From NCBI GenBank assembly GCA_016842065.1, contig JAEPDS010000034.1, positions 1-39,209 of the forward strand: DNA of 39,209 nt, read 5' to 3'. Positions 8,668 to 17,486 of this stretch are shown piece after piece (the stretch's first letter is position 1; every line of letters begins with the position of its first letter). The DNA comes from Candidatus Thiodiazotropha sp. 'RUGA' (GTDB lineage Bacteria; Pseudomonadota; Gammaproteobacteria; Chromatiales; Chromatiaceae). The notes under the pieces were generated by a model. That model saw nothing but the letters and a program-made list of their open reading frames with translations, ran no database searches and was not told the origin of the DNA. Both the position numbers and the translations under genes were made by a program.

Positions 8668-10224
8668 ATGTTTCAACTGACCTGCCCGGGAAAACAGTGT
8701 GTTAAGAATGATGTGCTGTCGGGCCTGACCGTAGCCCTAGCCCTTGTCCCGGAAGCGGTGGCCTTTGCATTCGTCGCCGGCGTGACTCCGCTGACAGGCC
8801 TCTACGCCGCTTTCATGATGGGTATCATCACCGCCATCATCGGAGGCCGTCCCGGCATGATTTCCGGTGCTACTGGAGCCATGGCGGTGGTTATGGTTGC
8901 ACTGGTCGCTGAGCATGGTGTGGAGTATCTGTTTGCGGCGGTTCTGCTTGCCGGTCTGATTCAGGTTGGCGCGGGAATACTGCGGCTCGGTAAGTTCATC
9001 CGCATGGTGCCCCACCCGGTCATGCTTGGTTTTGTCAACGGACTGGCAATCGTGATCTTTCTCGCCCAGTTAAAACAGTTTCAAGTTGCTGATTTAGATG
9101 GGAATATGGTATGGCTCTCAGGAGCATCCCTGTGGACCATGCTGGGCCTCATCGGGCTCACCATGGCGATTATTCACTATCTACCGAAACTGACGTCCGC
9201 CATTCCTGCTTCTCTGGTTGCGATTGTCACAATCACTCTGCTGGCAACCCTGTTCGACCTGGATGCAAGAACGGTTCAGGATGTTCTGCAGGACCTGTCA
9301 GGAGATCCGAACGCCACCATCGCAGGAGGACTCCCCTCTTTCCATATCCCAATGGTCCCTCTGACCCTTGAGACCCTGCATATCATTCTGCCCTATTCGG
9401 TCATTCTTGCCGGTGTCGGCCTGATCGAGTCCCTGCTGACCATGACTCTGATCGACGAACTGACAGAGACCAGAGGACGGGGAAACAGAGAGTGTATCGG
9501 CCAGGGTATTGGCAATACGGTAAACGGTCTGTTCGGAGGCATGGGCGGCTGCGCCATGATCGGTCAGAGTATGATCAACATCAATTCCGGGGGACGTGGA
9601 CGACTCTCCGGAATTTCCGCCGCACTTTTCCTATTGTTGTTCATTCTGGTTGGTTCCAGTCTGATCGAAGAGATCCCCATTGCAGCACTTGTGGGCGTCA
9701 TGTTTATCGTCGTCTTAGGCACCTTTGAGTGGGCCAGCTTCAGACTGCTGGGCAGAATACCAATCGCTGATACCTTTGTTGGCATTCTGGTCGCTGTGGT
9801 CACGGTACTGACCGATCTGGCCATTGCCGTGGTGGTTGGTGTGATTGTTTCTGCCTTGGTATTTGCCTGGCAGCATGCCAAGCAGATGATTGCCGAGATC
9901 AGGCTTGATGAGTATGGCATCAAATACTATCACCTGAAGGGTCCGCTGTTTTTCGGCTCAGTACAGAACTTCGCAGACCTGTTTGATCCGAAAAACGATC
10001 CTCAGGAGGTTATCGTAGACTTTGCTAATGCCCGGGTTTTCGACCACTCAGGCCTTGAAGCCATTGATAGCCTTGCAGAGCGCTACATGCGCGAACAGAA
10101 GACTCTGCACATCCGTCATCTCAGCCAGGAGTGTCAGAATTTACTGGTGAAGGCCGGGGACCTGGTAGAGGTCAATATGATGGAGGATCCTGTCTATAGA
10201 GTGGCCGATGATCGACTGGGTTGA
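8668..10224 (+). CDS. SulP-family anion transporter with STAS domain
   Basis: 518 residues, full length for a bacterial SulP protein. The N-terminal SulP signature region ([23 protein letters not shown]) is at about 20-55, followed by roughly a dozen hydrophobic segments to ~410 and a C-terminal cytoplasmic STAS domain (~425-515) containing the DHSGLEAID loop. SulP proteins move sulfate, bicarbonate or other inorganic or dicarboxylate anions; the substrate cannot be read from sequence. It is a single gene, not in an operon with its flanks, and a different subtype from the SulP protein at 24378. Confidence 0.93.
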   Translation: MFQLTCPGKQCVKNDVLSGLTVALALVPEAVAFAFVAGVTPLTGLYAAFMMGIITAIIGGRPGMISGATGAMAVVMVALVAEHGVEYLFAAVLLAGLIQVGAGILRLGKFIRMVPHPVMLGFVNGLAIVIFLAQLKQFQVADLDGNMVWLSGASLWTMLGLIGLTMAIIHYLPKLTSAIPASLVAIVTITLLATLFDLDARTVQDVLQDLSGDPNATIAGGLPSFHIPMVPLTLETLHIILPYSVILAGVGLIESLLTMTLIDELTETRGRGNRECIGQGIGNTVNGLFGGMGGCAMIGQSMININSGGRGRLSGISAALFLLLFILVGSSLIEEIPIAALVGVMFIVVLGTFEWASFRLLGRIPIADTFVGILVAVVTVLTDLAIAVVVGVIVSALVFAWQHAKQMIAEIRLDEYGIKYYHLKGPLFFGSVQNFADLFDPKNDPQEVIVDFANARVFDHSGLEAIDSLAERYMREQKTLHIRHLSQECQNLLVKAGDLVEVNMMEDPVYRVADDRLG

Positions 10225-10498
10225 TATCGACGCCACTTAAGCTACTGGCAGATTCCCACACGCCGAGAATGGTTTTTTTGTTTATTATCTGATGGTTACG
10301 CTAAATTCGAGCACACTTCATAATTAATTAATATCGACTACTATTTGGTTTATAGCCAGTACGGGTCAAAAGGAGTCGCAGGAGATATAAAAAAAATCCT
10401 GCTTATACATTAAGTTACCTGTATTCCGGCCGCTAACCATAGACTAGAATGTCTATTCTGGTTGTAGCGAGCCACCATCGGACTTATTGATTGCTCCC

Positions 10499-11377
10499 AT
10501 GGAACATTTAGTCGAAACACACCATCTTGTTCGTTTTGCTCGACAAGCGATTGTCGTGCTATTGCTTGTTTTTTGTGAGTTTCTCAATTCTGCCTGGGCC
10601 GATCCCCTGGTCGTTGGCGTTTTTCCCAGACGGGATGCTGCCGTCACAGCAAAATTATTTCGCCCCCTTGCACAACATCTGGAAAAGCAGCTTGATCGAA
10701 AGGTCAGACTGGAACTCTCCCCAACTTTTGACGTTTTTCTGAAGCGCCTGAAAGAGAGGCGCTACGATCTTGTGCATCTCAACCAGTTCGAGTACATCAA
10801 TGCCAATAAAGAGCTGGATTATATTGTCATCGCACAGAATGAAGAGTTTGGTGAGCGGACGATTCGTGGCGCGATATTTGTCAGAAAGGACTCAGGGATC
10901 AGTGATACCAGTCAGTTGAAGGATAAGAAGATCCTCTTCGGTGGTGGACCGAGAGCCATGATGAGTTATATCGTACCCACCTATCTGTTAAGGCAGAGAG
11001 GACTGATGGAAGGCGACTATACAGAGACCTATGCCTCCAACCCCCCAAATGCGGTCTTGGCCACATTCCAAAAACAGGCTGACGCTGGAGGAGCAGGTGA
11101 AGTCGTAGCCCGCTTGCCATTAGTCAAAAAGAAGATCGATGTTAGTCAAATGACAGCACTTGCTGTCAGCGAACCTCTTCCGCACCTACCTTGGGCAGTC
11201 AAACAGGAGATGGATGAAGATCTCAAGGGTAAAATTACTGATTTACTTCTGGGACTTAAAAACAGTGCTGAAGGTAAAATAATTCTTAAGTCTGCACGCC
11301 TAAGTGCGATTAACCCTGCATCGGATGCAGAGTATGACTCACACCGTGTGATTATTGATTTCGTCTATGCCAATTGA
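10499..11377 (+). CDS. PhnD-like periplasmic substrate-binding protein, partner of the GGDEF-EAL gene
   Basis: About 292 residues from ATG 10499; a TTG at 10487 would add four residues and has no better ribosome site. A signal peptide (hydrophobic core IVVLLLVF, cleavage near SAWA-DP) precedes a PhnD/phosphite-phosphonate-type type 2 periplasmic binding fold: VVGVFPRRDAA, LAQHLEKQL, YDLVHLNQFEY, the FVRKDSG strand and the FGGGPRAMMSY ligand loop. No ABC permease or ATPase is nearby. Instead its stop overlaps the start of a membrane GGDEF-EAL protein, so it more likely serves as a periplasmic ligand sensor than as a transport protein. The ligand is unknown. Confidence 0.85.
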   Translation: MEHLVETHHLVRFARQAIVVLLLVFCEFLNSAWADPLVVGVFPRRDAAVTAKLFRPLAQHLEKQLDRKVRLELSPTFDVFLKRLKERRYDLVHLNQFEYINANKELDYIVIAQNEEFGERTIRGAIFVRKDSGISDTSQLKDKKILFGGGPRAMMSYIVPTYLLRQRGLMEGDYTETYASNPPNAVLATFQKQADAGGAGEVVARLPLVKKKIDVSQMTALAVSEPLPHLPWAVKQEMDEDLKGKITDLLLGLKNSAEGKIILKSARLSAINPASDAEYDSHRVIIDFVYAN

Positions 11378-13871
11378 TGTAAACAGAGAAAACTCAAATT
11401 CCTCAACCCCTACATTCAATGGAAGGTTACGTCTCAGGTTTTTGAGTTGGATTAGTATTATCCTGGTAATTACGCTCGGTGGAGCGACATACTATATCTA
11501 CAACACTCAACAGACTCACCTTGAATACAGCCTAAAAAATAAAGCTTATGCTATGGGTGAATTTATTGCGCTGATCAGCCCGGATGCTATTTACAGTTAT
11601 GATGTAACAACCCTGGACAGCTTCGTAGAACAGATCTCGACTGATGTCGATATACAATATGCGCAGATCTTAACCCCTGATAATGTACCAATTACCACTT
11701 ATTTACCTGAAGATATCGACCCAAAAACCATTGCAAGTTGGATATCAGACAATCCAGGCTTTGTTCAATTTGAAAGCAGTCGAGACAGCAGTACGATTGC
11801 TTTGAAATTCCCGATTAATGACGGTGAGATTAACCTTGGCTGGTTGGTTATTGGTCTAAACACAGCCAGGATAGAGTACATCACACAAACCGCAACTATT
11901 TTTCTGATAGAAATTTATACCATCATTTTCCTGATTTTGGGTGCAGTAATTTTTATTGTTTTTAAGATGCAGGTTCTTAATCCTGTAAATGCTTTAACTA
12001 TGGGCGCCACACGCGTGGCCGATGGACGACTCAACCAGGACGTGCCGATCATATCACATGATGAACTCGGCCGATTGGCTCACAGTTTTAATATGATGCA
12101 GCGGGAAATCAAGAACGATAGAGAGATCTTGATTGGTTTCAACAAACAACTGGAAGAGGAAATAGAGTATCGCCATAAAGCTTCAGAAGAGTTAAAAAAG
12201 CTTTCCATGGCGGTTGAGCAAAGCCCTGCATCCGTTGTTATAACCGACACCAAAGGATTGGTCGAGTATGTAAACCCCAAGTTTTCCGAAGTTAGCGGCT
12301 ATTCCGCCAAGGAAGTTATTGGCAATCCGTCAAAGTGTCTTGGCGCAGATGTTAAAGACAGCGCTGTACTGAAAGATATCTGGGGCACCATCGAAAAAGG
12401 TAAGATATGGAAAGGCGAATTTTGCACACAGAGAAAGAATGGGACGGAATATTGGGAGTCTGCAGTTATCGCGCCGATACGGGACAACAACAATATCACC
12501 ACACACTATCTAACTGTTAAGGAGGATATCACCCAGAGAAAGGCCATTGAAGACAAGCTCTTGGAACAGGCAACTCACGACCAACTCACCAAGCTACCCA
12601 ACAGATTTCTTGCCTTTGATCGGCTTGAACAACTGATTCAACATGCAGAAAGAAACAAGACTCATATCGCAGTCATCTATATCGATCTTGACAATTTCAA
12701 GAACGTTAATGATTCATTAGGCCACTCTGTTGGTGACGAATTATTAATTCTGCTTTCCAAGCGCATAAGCGATCAACTAAGAAAACAGGATACTCTGGCC
12801 AGACTGGGTGGCGATGAATTTTTAGCGCTCATCCCAGACTTGAATGACCTGTCGACAGACCTGGAAAAGGTCGTTACCAGACTTCTTTCAACAACTGAGT
12901 CTCCTGTCGAACTGCACAACCATCAGCTAAATATAACTTCCAGCCTTGGCATCGCTGTCTACCCGGAAGACGGAACAACGGTATCCTCCTTGATGAGTAA
13001 TGCTGATATAGCGATGTATGACGCAAAACATGCAGGCAGGAACACCTTCAGATTTTTCACAAAAGAGTTGAACAACAAGATCAGTGAGAAAATAGCACTT
13101 GAGACTGAACTGAGTCATGCACTTGAGTTCAATCAGCTTTACCCTGTATATCAACCAATACTCGATATCTCACGACATGAACTGGTTGGTGCTGAAGTTC
13201 TTCTACGCTGGGATAACCCACAGCTTGGAATAGTGCCGCCATCTGAGTTTATACCAATAGCAGAACAATCCGGGTTAATCCGTCCTATCACAGATTGGCT
13301 GTTTCAGAGAATACTCGAAGATGCCAATACCTGGAACAGCAGACCTGATAACTTCTGGCTGTCAGTAAATGTTCCACCCAACTACTTTTGCGATACATCA
13401 TTCAGTAAAGCGATTACACGTATCAATCAACAAGCCGAAAATGCAGGAATCAGGCTCTGCATCGAAATCACTGAAAACCTCTTATTACAGGGTGATAGCA
13501 ATGTACTTGACACTTTCGAGCACCTAAACAATTTAGGTATTGAAACAGCAATCGATGATTTTGGTACCGGCTATTCATCACTTGCCTACATCAAGAAATT
13601 TCCTCTGAATCATTTGAAAATCGACAGATCCTTTGTTGAAGGTCTACCTTACGATGAGGATGATAGAGCACTGACCGAAATTATTGTTCTGATGAGTAAA
13701 AAATTTGGTATTTCTGTTATTGCCGAAGGCGTTGAAAATGAAGATCAGGCAAACTTCTTACACTCTCTAGATATCAAATATGCACAAGGATTCATATATG
13801 CAAAACCAATGGAATCCATGAGTTTTAACGAATACCTTGTTGAACGCCACAGCACCGAACTTACAACCTGA
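11367..13871 (+). CDS. Membrane HAMP-PAS-GGDEF-EAL c-di-GMP enzyme
   Basis: About 834 residues from ATG 11367, which overlaps the end of the PhnD-like gene by 11 bases (a TTG at 11355 is the alternative). Domains: membrane helix ~20-45, periplasmic sensor ~46-170, second helix ~172-195, HAMP ~195-250, PAS ~280-395, GGDEF ~400-565, EAL ~575-825. The cyclase motif is an intact GGDEF (~481-485) with DLDNFKNVNDSLGH. The EAL half has EVLLR in place of EALLR but keeps the catalytic Glu, DDFGTGYSS (~730), AEGVE and QGF-Y-KP, so both synthase and phosphodiesterase activity are plausible. The tie to the PhnD-like protein suggests periplasmic ligand input into c-di-GMP turnover. Confidence 0.92.
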   Translation: MPIDVNRENSNSSTPTFNGRLRLRFLSWISIILVITLGGATYYIYNTQQTHLEYSLKNKAYAMGEFIALISPDAIYSYDVTTLDSFVEQISTDVDIQYAQILTPDNVPITTYLPEDIDPKTIASWISDNPGFVQFESSRDSSTIALKFPINDGEINLGWLVIGLNTARIEYITQTATIFLIEIYTIIFLILGAVIFIVFKMQVLNPVNALTMGATRVADGRLNQDVPIISHDELGRLAHSFNMMQREIKNDREILIGFNKQLEEEIEYRHKASEELKKLSMAVEQSPASVVITDTKGLVEYVNPKFSEVSGYSAKEVIGNPSKCLGADVKDSAVLKDIWGTIEKGKIWKGEFCTQRKNGTEYWESAVIAPIRDNNNITTHYLTVKEDITQRKAIEDKLLEQATHDQLTKLPNRFLAFDRLEQLIQHAERNKTHIAVIYIDLDNFKNVNDSLGHSVGDELLILLSKRISDQLRKQDTLARLGGDEFLALIPDLNDLSTDLEKVVTRLLSTTESPVELHNHQLNITSSLGIAVYPEDGTTVSSLMSNADIAMYDAKHAGRNTFRFFTKELNNKISEKIALETELSHALEFNQLYPVYQPILDISRHELVGAEVLLRWDNPQLGIVPPSEFIPIAEQSGLIRPITDWLFQRILEDANTWNSRPDNFWLSVNVPPNYFCDTSFSKAITRINQQAENAGIRLCIEITENLLLQGDSNVLDTFEHLNNLGIETAIDDFGTGYSSLAYIKKFPLNHLKIDRSFVEGLPYDEDDRALTEIIVLMSKKFGISVIAEGVENEDQANFLHSLDIKYAQGFIYAKPMESMSFNEYLVERHSTELTT

Positions 13872-13940
13872 AGTTCAAGATCCTGCCAATCACTCCGTCT
13901 GGTAAACTTAACAATGACGCAGTAACGATTGCTTTTAATC

Positions 13941-14696
13941 TTATTCGGGTTGGTAATTCAGTGTATCCACTAGATCAATCATGAATTCCATCGCTTCGTC
14001 GGGCATATTCTCCCACTCATCAAATCCCATAGATTCCATTACACCAGCGCCCTTGTAATTACTTTTCATTGTCAACAGGTGCTGAGACAGGAGATCCCGA
14101 TGTTGTTTCAATTGAGGCCCGACCAACAGGGTATGGTGCATTACATTGATCTGACTTCTGGCCAACACGCTGAGGTTCTGTTTTGTTAGCTGCGAGAGTG
14201 ATTGGTACGCTTCAACAAGGAAAAAACCTATATCTGCCCTATTGTTGATCAATGCTTTGGCAACCAGCGGATAACTACCCATGACCAGCCTGTTTTTACC
14301 GGAGTTGTGCATCTCGGCCGGCTCCAGCATAATATCGCAGATAAGATTAACATCAGGATCTTCTGTCAGAGCGATTACCGTATCCATGCCTAATGATTCT
14401 ATATATTCAACATTACTTGTCTGGTTTACTGCAATTATCGCTTCATCTGAAGTCTGACTCGGCCTAGCCACAGGAACAAAACCTTTTTCTCGAACCAACA
14501 CAGAGGCGTCATATGGATTGGCATAGATTAAATCAATTTGATCGTCCCCTATAGCCTTACGTTGCTGATTAAAGTTATCGTAGAGCTCAAGGTGAATCGG
14601 TAGCTGAAGACTCTTCTGTAACCATGTATTAAAAATATACCATCCACCTATATGATCAGGTGTAAAATCTGGACTTACTGTCATTCTGTAGGGCAT
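13941..14696 (-). CDS. PhnD-like binding-fold protein without signal peptide
   Basis: 251 residues beginning MPYRMTVSPDF, i.e. directly at the first strand of a PhnD-type binding fold. Typical segments are DLIYANPYDASVLVREKGFVPVARP and VMGSYPLVAKALINNRADIGFFL. No signal peptide or membrane helix is seen and the upstream frame offers none, so it is predicted cytoplasmic, unlike nearly all PhnD-family proteins. It is the last gene of the GTPase/globin cluster, 11 bp after the PAS gene, and is convergent with the PhnD-GGDEF-EAL pair (69 bp between stops). A soluble ligand sensor within the signalling complex is an inference. Confidence 0.75.
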   Translation of the reverse strand: MPYRMTVSPDFTPDHIGGWYIFNTWLQKSLQLPIHLELYDNFNQQRKAIGDDQIDLIYANPYDASVLVREKGFVPVARPSQTSDEAIIAVNQTSNVEYIESLGMDTVIALTEDPDVNLICDIMLEPAEMHNSGKNRLVMGSYPLVAKALINNRADIGFFLVEAYQSLSQLTKQNLSVLARSQINVMHHTLLVGPQLKQHRDLLSQHLLTMKSNYKGAGVMESMGFDEWENMPDEAMEFMIDLVDTLNYQPE

Positions 14697-14707
14697 AACC
14701 TGTTCCG

Positions 14708-15181
14708 TTAAAAAAGCGTTGGATAAAGATCAATACACTCTTCTACCTTACGTCGAGCTGGTTTCCGCCTTACTGATGTAAAACCAGTTATTTTTCCTTC
14801 CCTTATATTTGGTATTACCACTGCAAGTACCCAGTAGTAACCACCATCTTTGCGGAGATTTTTGACATAACCATGCCATTTATCACCCTTCTCAATAGCA
14901 TCCCACAGGCCCTTGAAGGCAGCTGATGGCATATCCGGATGTCTTAAGATATAGTGAGGTTGACCAACAAGCTCCTCTTGACTGTAACCTGACATTTCGA
15001 CAAACGACTGGTTTACATGGGTAATAATACCTGCTGCATCTGTTCGAGAGACGATCAACCTACCATCTTGAAATGGGGTTTCTTTATCTGTTACGAGCAC
15101 TTTACGTCGACTGCCATCATTGAAGATAAGGATTCTCTCAATGTAATTGCCATTAATGTCTTCCGGTTCCATATCCTGCAT
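14708..15181 (-). CDS. Free-standing Aer-type PAS protein, probable flavin redox sensor
   Basis: 157 residues from ATG 15181, with AGAGG about 9 bases upstream; a TTG at 15187 is an alternative. A short basic N-terminal region (1-40) is followed by one PAS domain (~41-150) very like the sensor of the aerotaxis receptor Aer: THVNQSFVEMSGYS, then GQPHYILRHPDMP and GGYYWVLA. Residues corresponding to the FAD-binding set of Aer are present (Asn57, Arg80, His81, Asp83, Trp117). There is no HAMP, kinase, GGDEF or methyl-accepting domain, so output must pass to a partner, presumably within this operon. FAD binding is predicted by family, not shown. Confidence 0.85.
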   Translation of the reverse strand: MQDMEPEDINGNYIERILIFNDGSRRKVLVTDKETPFQDGRLIVSRTDAAGIITHVNQSFVEMSGYSQEELVGQPHYILRHPDMPSAAFKGLWDAIEKGDKWHGYVKNLRKDGGYYWVLAVVIPNIREGKITGFTSVRRKPARRKVEECIDLYPTLF

Positions 15182-15295
15182 TGTCAAATGCCTCTTACAA
15201 AAACAGATGCCAGTTGCAGCAACTACTCATAAACTCATTTTTAAGTTGCGGTTGCGCCCATGCCAACGCAATGAAGTCATAGACACAGAGCCATA

Positions 15296-15658
15296 TTAAA
15301 TAACTTTTGATATTGCTTCTGCCGCCCTTTTTATATCCAAAAATACCAAACCAAGCTTTGCTGATGATTTGGCTTGGACTGACACTACAGCCTCTTCACC
15401 TGCATGAGTCATAACAACATAACCCTGACTACCTTTAATAAGTACCATTTCCAAGTTTCCACGTGTCAACTCAGATGCCGTTCTGTCACCCAGCGATAAC
15501 ATTGCCGCGCTCATCGCACCAACACGGTCCTCATCCAGATTGGCTGGCAACAACGAAGCCATGATCAAACCATCTGTCGATATCACCGCAGAGGCTTCAA
15601 TATCTGCTGAACTACCATTTAAATCACTTAGAATCGATGCGAGCATATCTTCACGCAT
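15296..15658 (-). CDS. Roadblock/LC7-domain protein (MglB-like)
   Basis: 120 residues, essentially one roadblock/LC7 domain: an N-terminal helix (EDMLASILSDLNG), the strand pair ASAVISTDGLIMASLLP, a central helix GAMSAAMLSLGDRTA, the strands GNLEMVLIKGSQGYVVMTHAG, and the C-terminal helix. A strong AAGGAG lies 6 bases before the ATG. Roadblock proteins act as partners or GAP-like regulators of prokaryotic small Ras-like GTPases (MglB with MglA, CvnB with CvnD). A GTPase of that superfamily is encoded three genes upstream in the same operon. Confidence 0.9.
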   Translation of the reverse strand: MREDMLASILSDLNGSSADIEASAVISTDGLIMASLLPANLDEDRVGAMSAAMLSLGDRTASELTRGNLEMVLIKGSQGYVVMTHAGEEAVVSVQAKSSAKLGLVFLDIKRAAEAISKVI

Positions 15659-15700
15659 TGTTTACTCCTTTAATAAATACCTTATTACTTGTACCAATAA

Positions 15701-16264
15701 CTACTCTTTGTAAGCACTTGCAAGATTATCGAAAAGTGTGCGGCTCATTCCGGTTATTTTCAAAAACTTTTCCAGCTCTTCAGCCAACCTTGATGACTCA
15801 TAGGACTGCTGCATTACCATCAAAGTAAAACCGAGGATTGCATTAATTGCAGTAATAGACTCTATCAACTTTTCCCGGTCATCTTTGAATATCGTACCCA
15901 GCAACTGTTGCAATCGAGTTGTTACCAGAGCCATAGACCCGGCCATGAACTCCACTGGCAGCTCCGCCTTTACATGCACATGCCCGACACGATACATCGC
16001 TTTTACATAGGCCAAATCGAAAGGACCACTAAAAACAGATTCCATCCACCTGATATGGGTCTCTCTCAAAGCATCAATTCTATTTACAAGAAAGGGTTCT
16101 GCTTTCGGTATATCTAAAAGTACCGTATAGAAACTGTCTGTAACCTCCGCCATATGGGGCCTAACTCTCTCATAAAGCCCCTGCAGTGTATTTTCCATAT
16201 CCTCAGTAACACCAGAAAACTGCTTGGCATATTTCAATAATTGTTCATATTCACGATCATCCAT
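15701..16264 (-). CDS. Free-standing sensor globin (protoglobin/globin-coupled-sensor fold)
   Basis: 187 residues. Residues ~35-150 match the sensor-globin fold of HemAT-type and protoglobin proteins: VTDSFYTVLL, ETHIRWMESVFSGPFD, then YRVGHVHVKAELPVEFMAG. His97 aligns with the proximal haem ligand in the IHLRIGL-type motif of globin-coupled sensors, so haem and hence O2, NO or CO binding is likely. The remaining ~35 residues form a helix (SRLAEELEKFLKITGMSRTL) that may contact a partner. No output domain is present. The gene overlaps the end of the upstream gene by 8 bases, so it is co-translated within the GTPase operon. Confidence 0.85.
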   Translation of the reverse strand: MDDREYEQLLKYAKQFSGVTEDMENTLQGLYERVRPHMAEVTDSFYTVLLDIPKAEPFLVNRIDALRETHIRWMESVFSGPFDLAYVKAMYRVGHVHVKAELPVEFMAGSMALVTTRLQQLLGTIFKDDREKLIESITAINAILGFTLMVMQQSYESSRLAEELEKFLKITGMSRTLFDNLASAYKE

Positions 16265-16919
16265 TAGAAGAACTGCCTCTTATGTTAAACGTTTCGGAAT
16301 AACGCAGTAATAAAACCCATATAAGATCCCTGAAAGAGGGCTGGTTCAGTGTTGGCCTACCTTGGATGATAAGTACAAATCGCTGTTTACCGATGTAGAT
16401 CGGCCAAAATCCAAGCTGACTGTTGCCTGCCGCGTCGGAGAGCGCCCAGGCCTGAACGTCGAGAGAAAGGTTATTTTTTAACAGCAGTCGATGTCGATCA
16501 TAAAGAGAGCCAAGATCGGCACTAACAGCCGACAGCGATTCAGCTGCTTCGTGTGGAAAGTTACTGGTACTAAGATAGAAACCTTGATCGTCAGCAAGTA
16601 GCGCTTTCCCTTCAACCGACACTTTAGCCAATAGATTCGGCAACACATTTTCCAGAGTGCCATCAGGTACAGTCAATTGTGATTCATTGCCGGAAAGCAA
16701 TGCCATATCTTGCAAACGTTTGATCAAATCCATGGTATCCGTTTCTGACTCACCACTCCAATGTGATATTCGCCCAATGTCAGATGACGGCAAACTTTTT
16801 TCACTCATTACCCCGACCAGGATACGTCTAGCTGGTTCATCATGGATGGAACTGACTGCATAATAGGCGCCCGCCGGTGTTGGCTCCAGGTATATTCCGG
16901 CTCTAAGATTGAGATTCAT
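16257..16919 (-). CDS. Roadblock-associated protein with probable winged-helix N-terminal half
   Basis: 220 residues, no named family recognised. Residues ~35-80 (SDIGRISHWSGESETDTMDLIKR...) look like a small winged-helix unit. Residues ~90-210 resemble a roadblock-type fold: helix NVLPNLLAKVSVEG, strands KALLADDQGFYLSTSNFP, helix EAAESLSAVSADLGSLYDRH, and paired strands around GFWPIYIGKQRFVLIIQG. The gene lies 1 bp after the GTPase and overlaps the sensor globin by 8 bp. The arrangement recalls the CvnB/CvnC partners of conservon GTPases in actinobacteria. A role as GTPase partner is inferred from context and fold appearance. Confidence 0.65.
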   Translation of the reverse strand: MNLNLRAGIYLEPTPAGAYYAVSSIHDEPARRILVGVMSEKSLPSSDIGRISHWSGESETDTMDLIKRLQDMALLSGNESQLTVPDGTLENVLPNLLAKVSVEGKALLADDQGFYLSTSNFPHEAAESLSAVSADLGSLYDRHRLLLKNNLSLDVQAWALSDAAGNSQLGFWPIYIGKQRFVLIIQGRPTLNQPSFRDLIWVLLLRYSETFNIRGSSSNG

Positions 16920-16920
16920 A

Positions 16921-17460
16921 CTATTCTGCTATAGTTGGATCTATTGTGTAGAGCAGTGACTGTACTAACATTGACATATCTTCTTTTTCCCTTGCATCGA
17001 CTTCCATTATGGGAAGCACAGGCCAGCCCATTGCGCTTATTTCACGATGATAGTCGTCAATTTCTGGGTGAGATTTTTCATCCATACGGGTTATCCCGAT
17101 AGAGATTGCTGTCGTGTGAATAAAACTCTTGAATGCATCAAGAAAGAAATAGAGATCCTGAAATGGCTCTTTTCTAGAGTTATCGATCAGTAGTACCAAC
17201 CCAAGCCCACCTTGCGTCAGAACTTCCCACATGAAATTAAATCTTTCCTGACCCGGTGTACCATAAAGGTGGACACGTTCTGATCCATTGATACGCATCA
17301 ATCCATAATCCATTGCAACCGTGGTCTGTTGCTTCAGGTCTTTTGTCATATCGGAAGCCAATTCATCCGTTGTGATAGGTACAATATCCGATAGCACACT
17401 GATAGCTGTTGTTTTGCCAGCTCCAACAGGTCCTGTAAAAATTATTTTATGCTCTGACAT
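16921..17460 (-). CDS. Small Ras-like GTPase (COG2229 / CvnD-MglA type)
   Basis: 179 residues, a single GTPase domain. P-loop GPVGAGKTT at 10-18, candidate switch I Thr in KQQTT (~44-48), switch II YGTPGQERF from 66 (Gly in place of the usual Asp of DxxG, as is common in this family), and base-recognition TRMD at 124-127. There is no lipid anchor or membrane segment. GGAGAAGGA stands just before the ATG. Related GTPases work with roadblock proteins in polarity switching (MglA/MglB) and in actinobacterial conservons (CvnD/CvnB). Here it sits amid roadblock, globin and PAS genes, and is likely the switch of the module. Confidence 0.92.
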   Translation of the reverse strand: MSEHKIIFTGPVGAGKTTAISVLSDIVPITTDELASDMTKDLKQQTTVAMDYGLMRINGSERVHLYGTPGQERFNFMWEVLTQGGLGLVLLIDNSRKEPFQDLYFFLDAFKSFIHTTAISIGITRMDEKSHPEIDDYHREISAMGWPVLPIMEVDAREKEDMSMLVQSLLYTIDPTIAE

Positions 17461-17486
17461 TCCTTCTCCAGTACCACAAGAATTAA

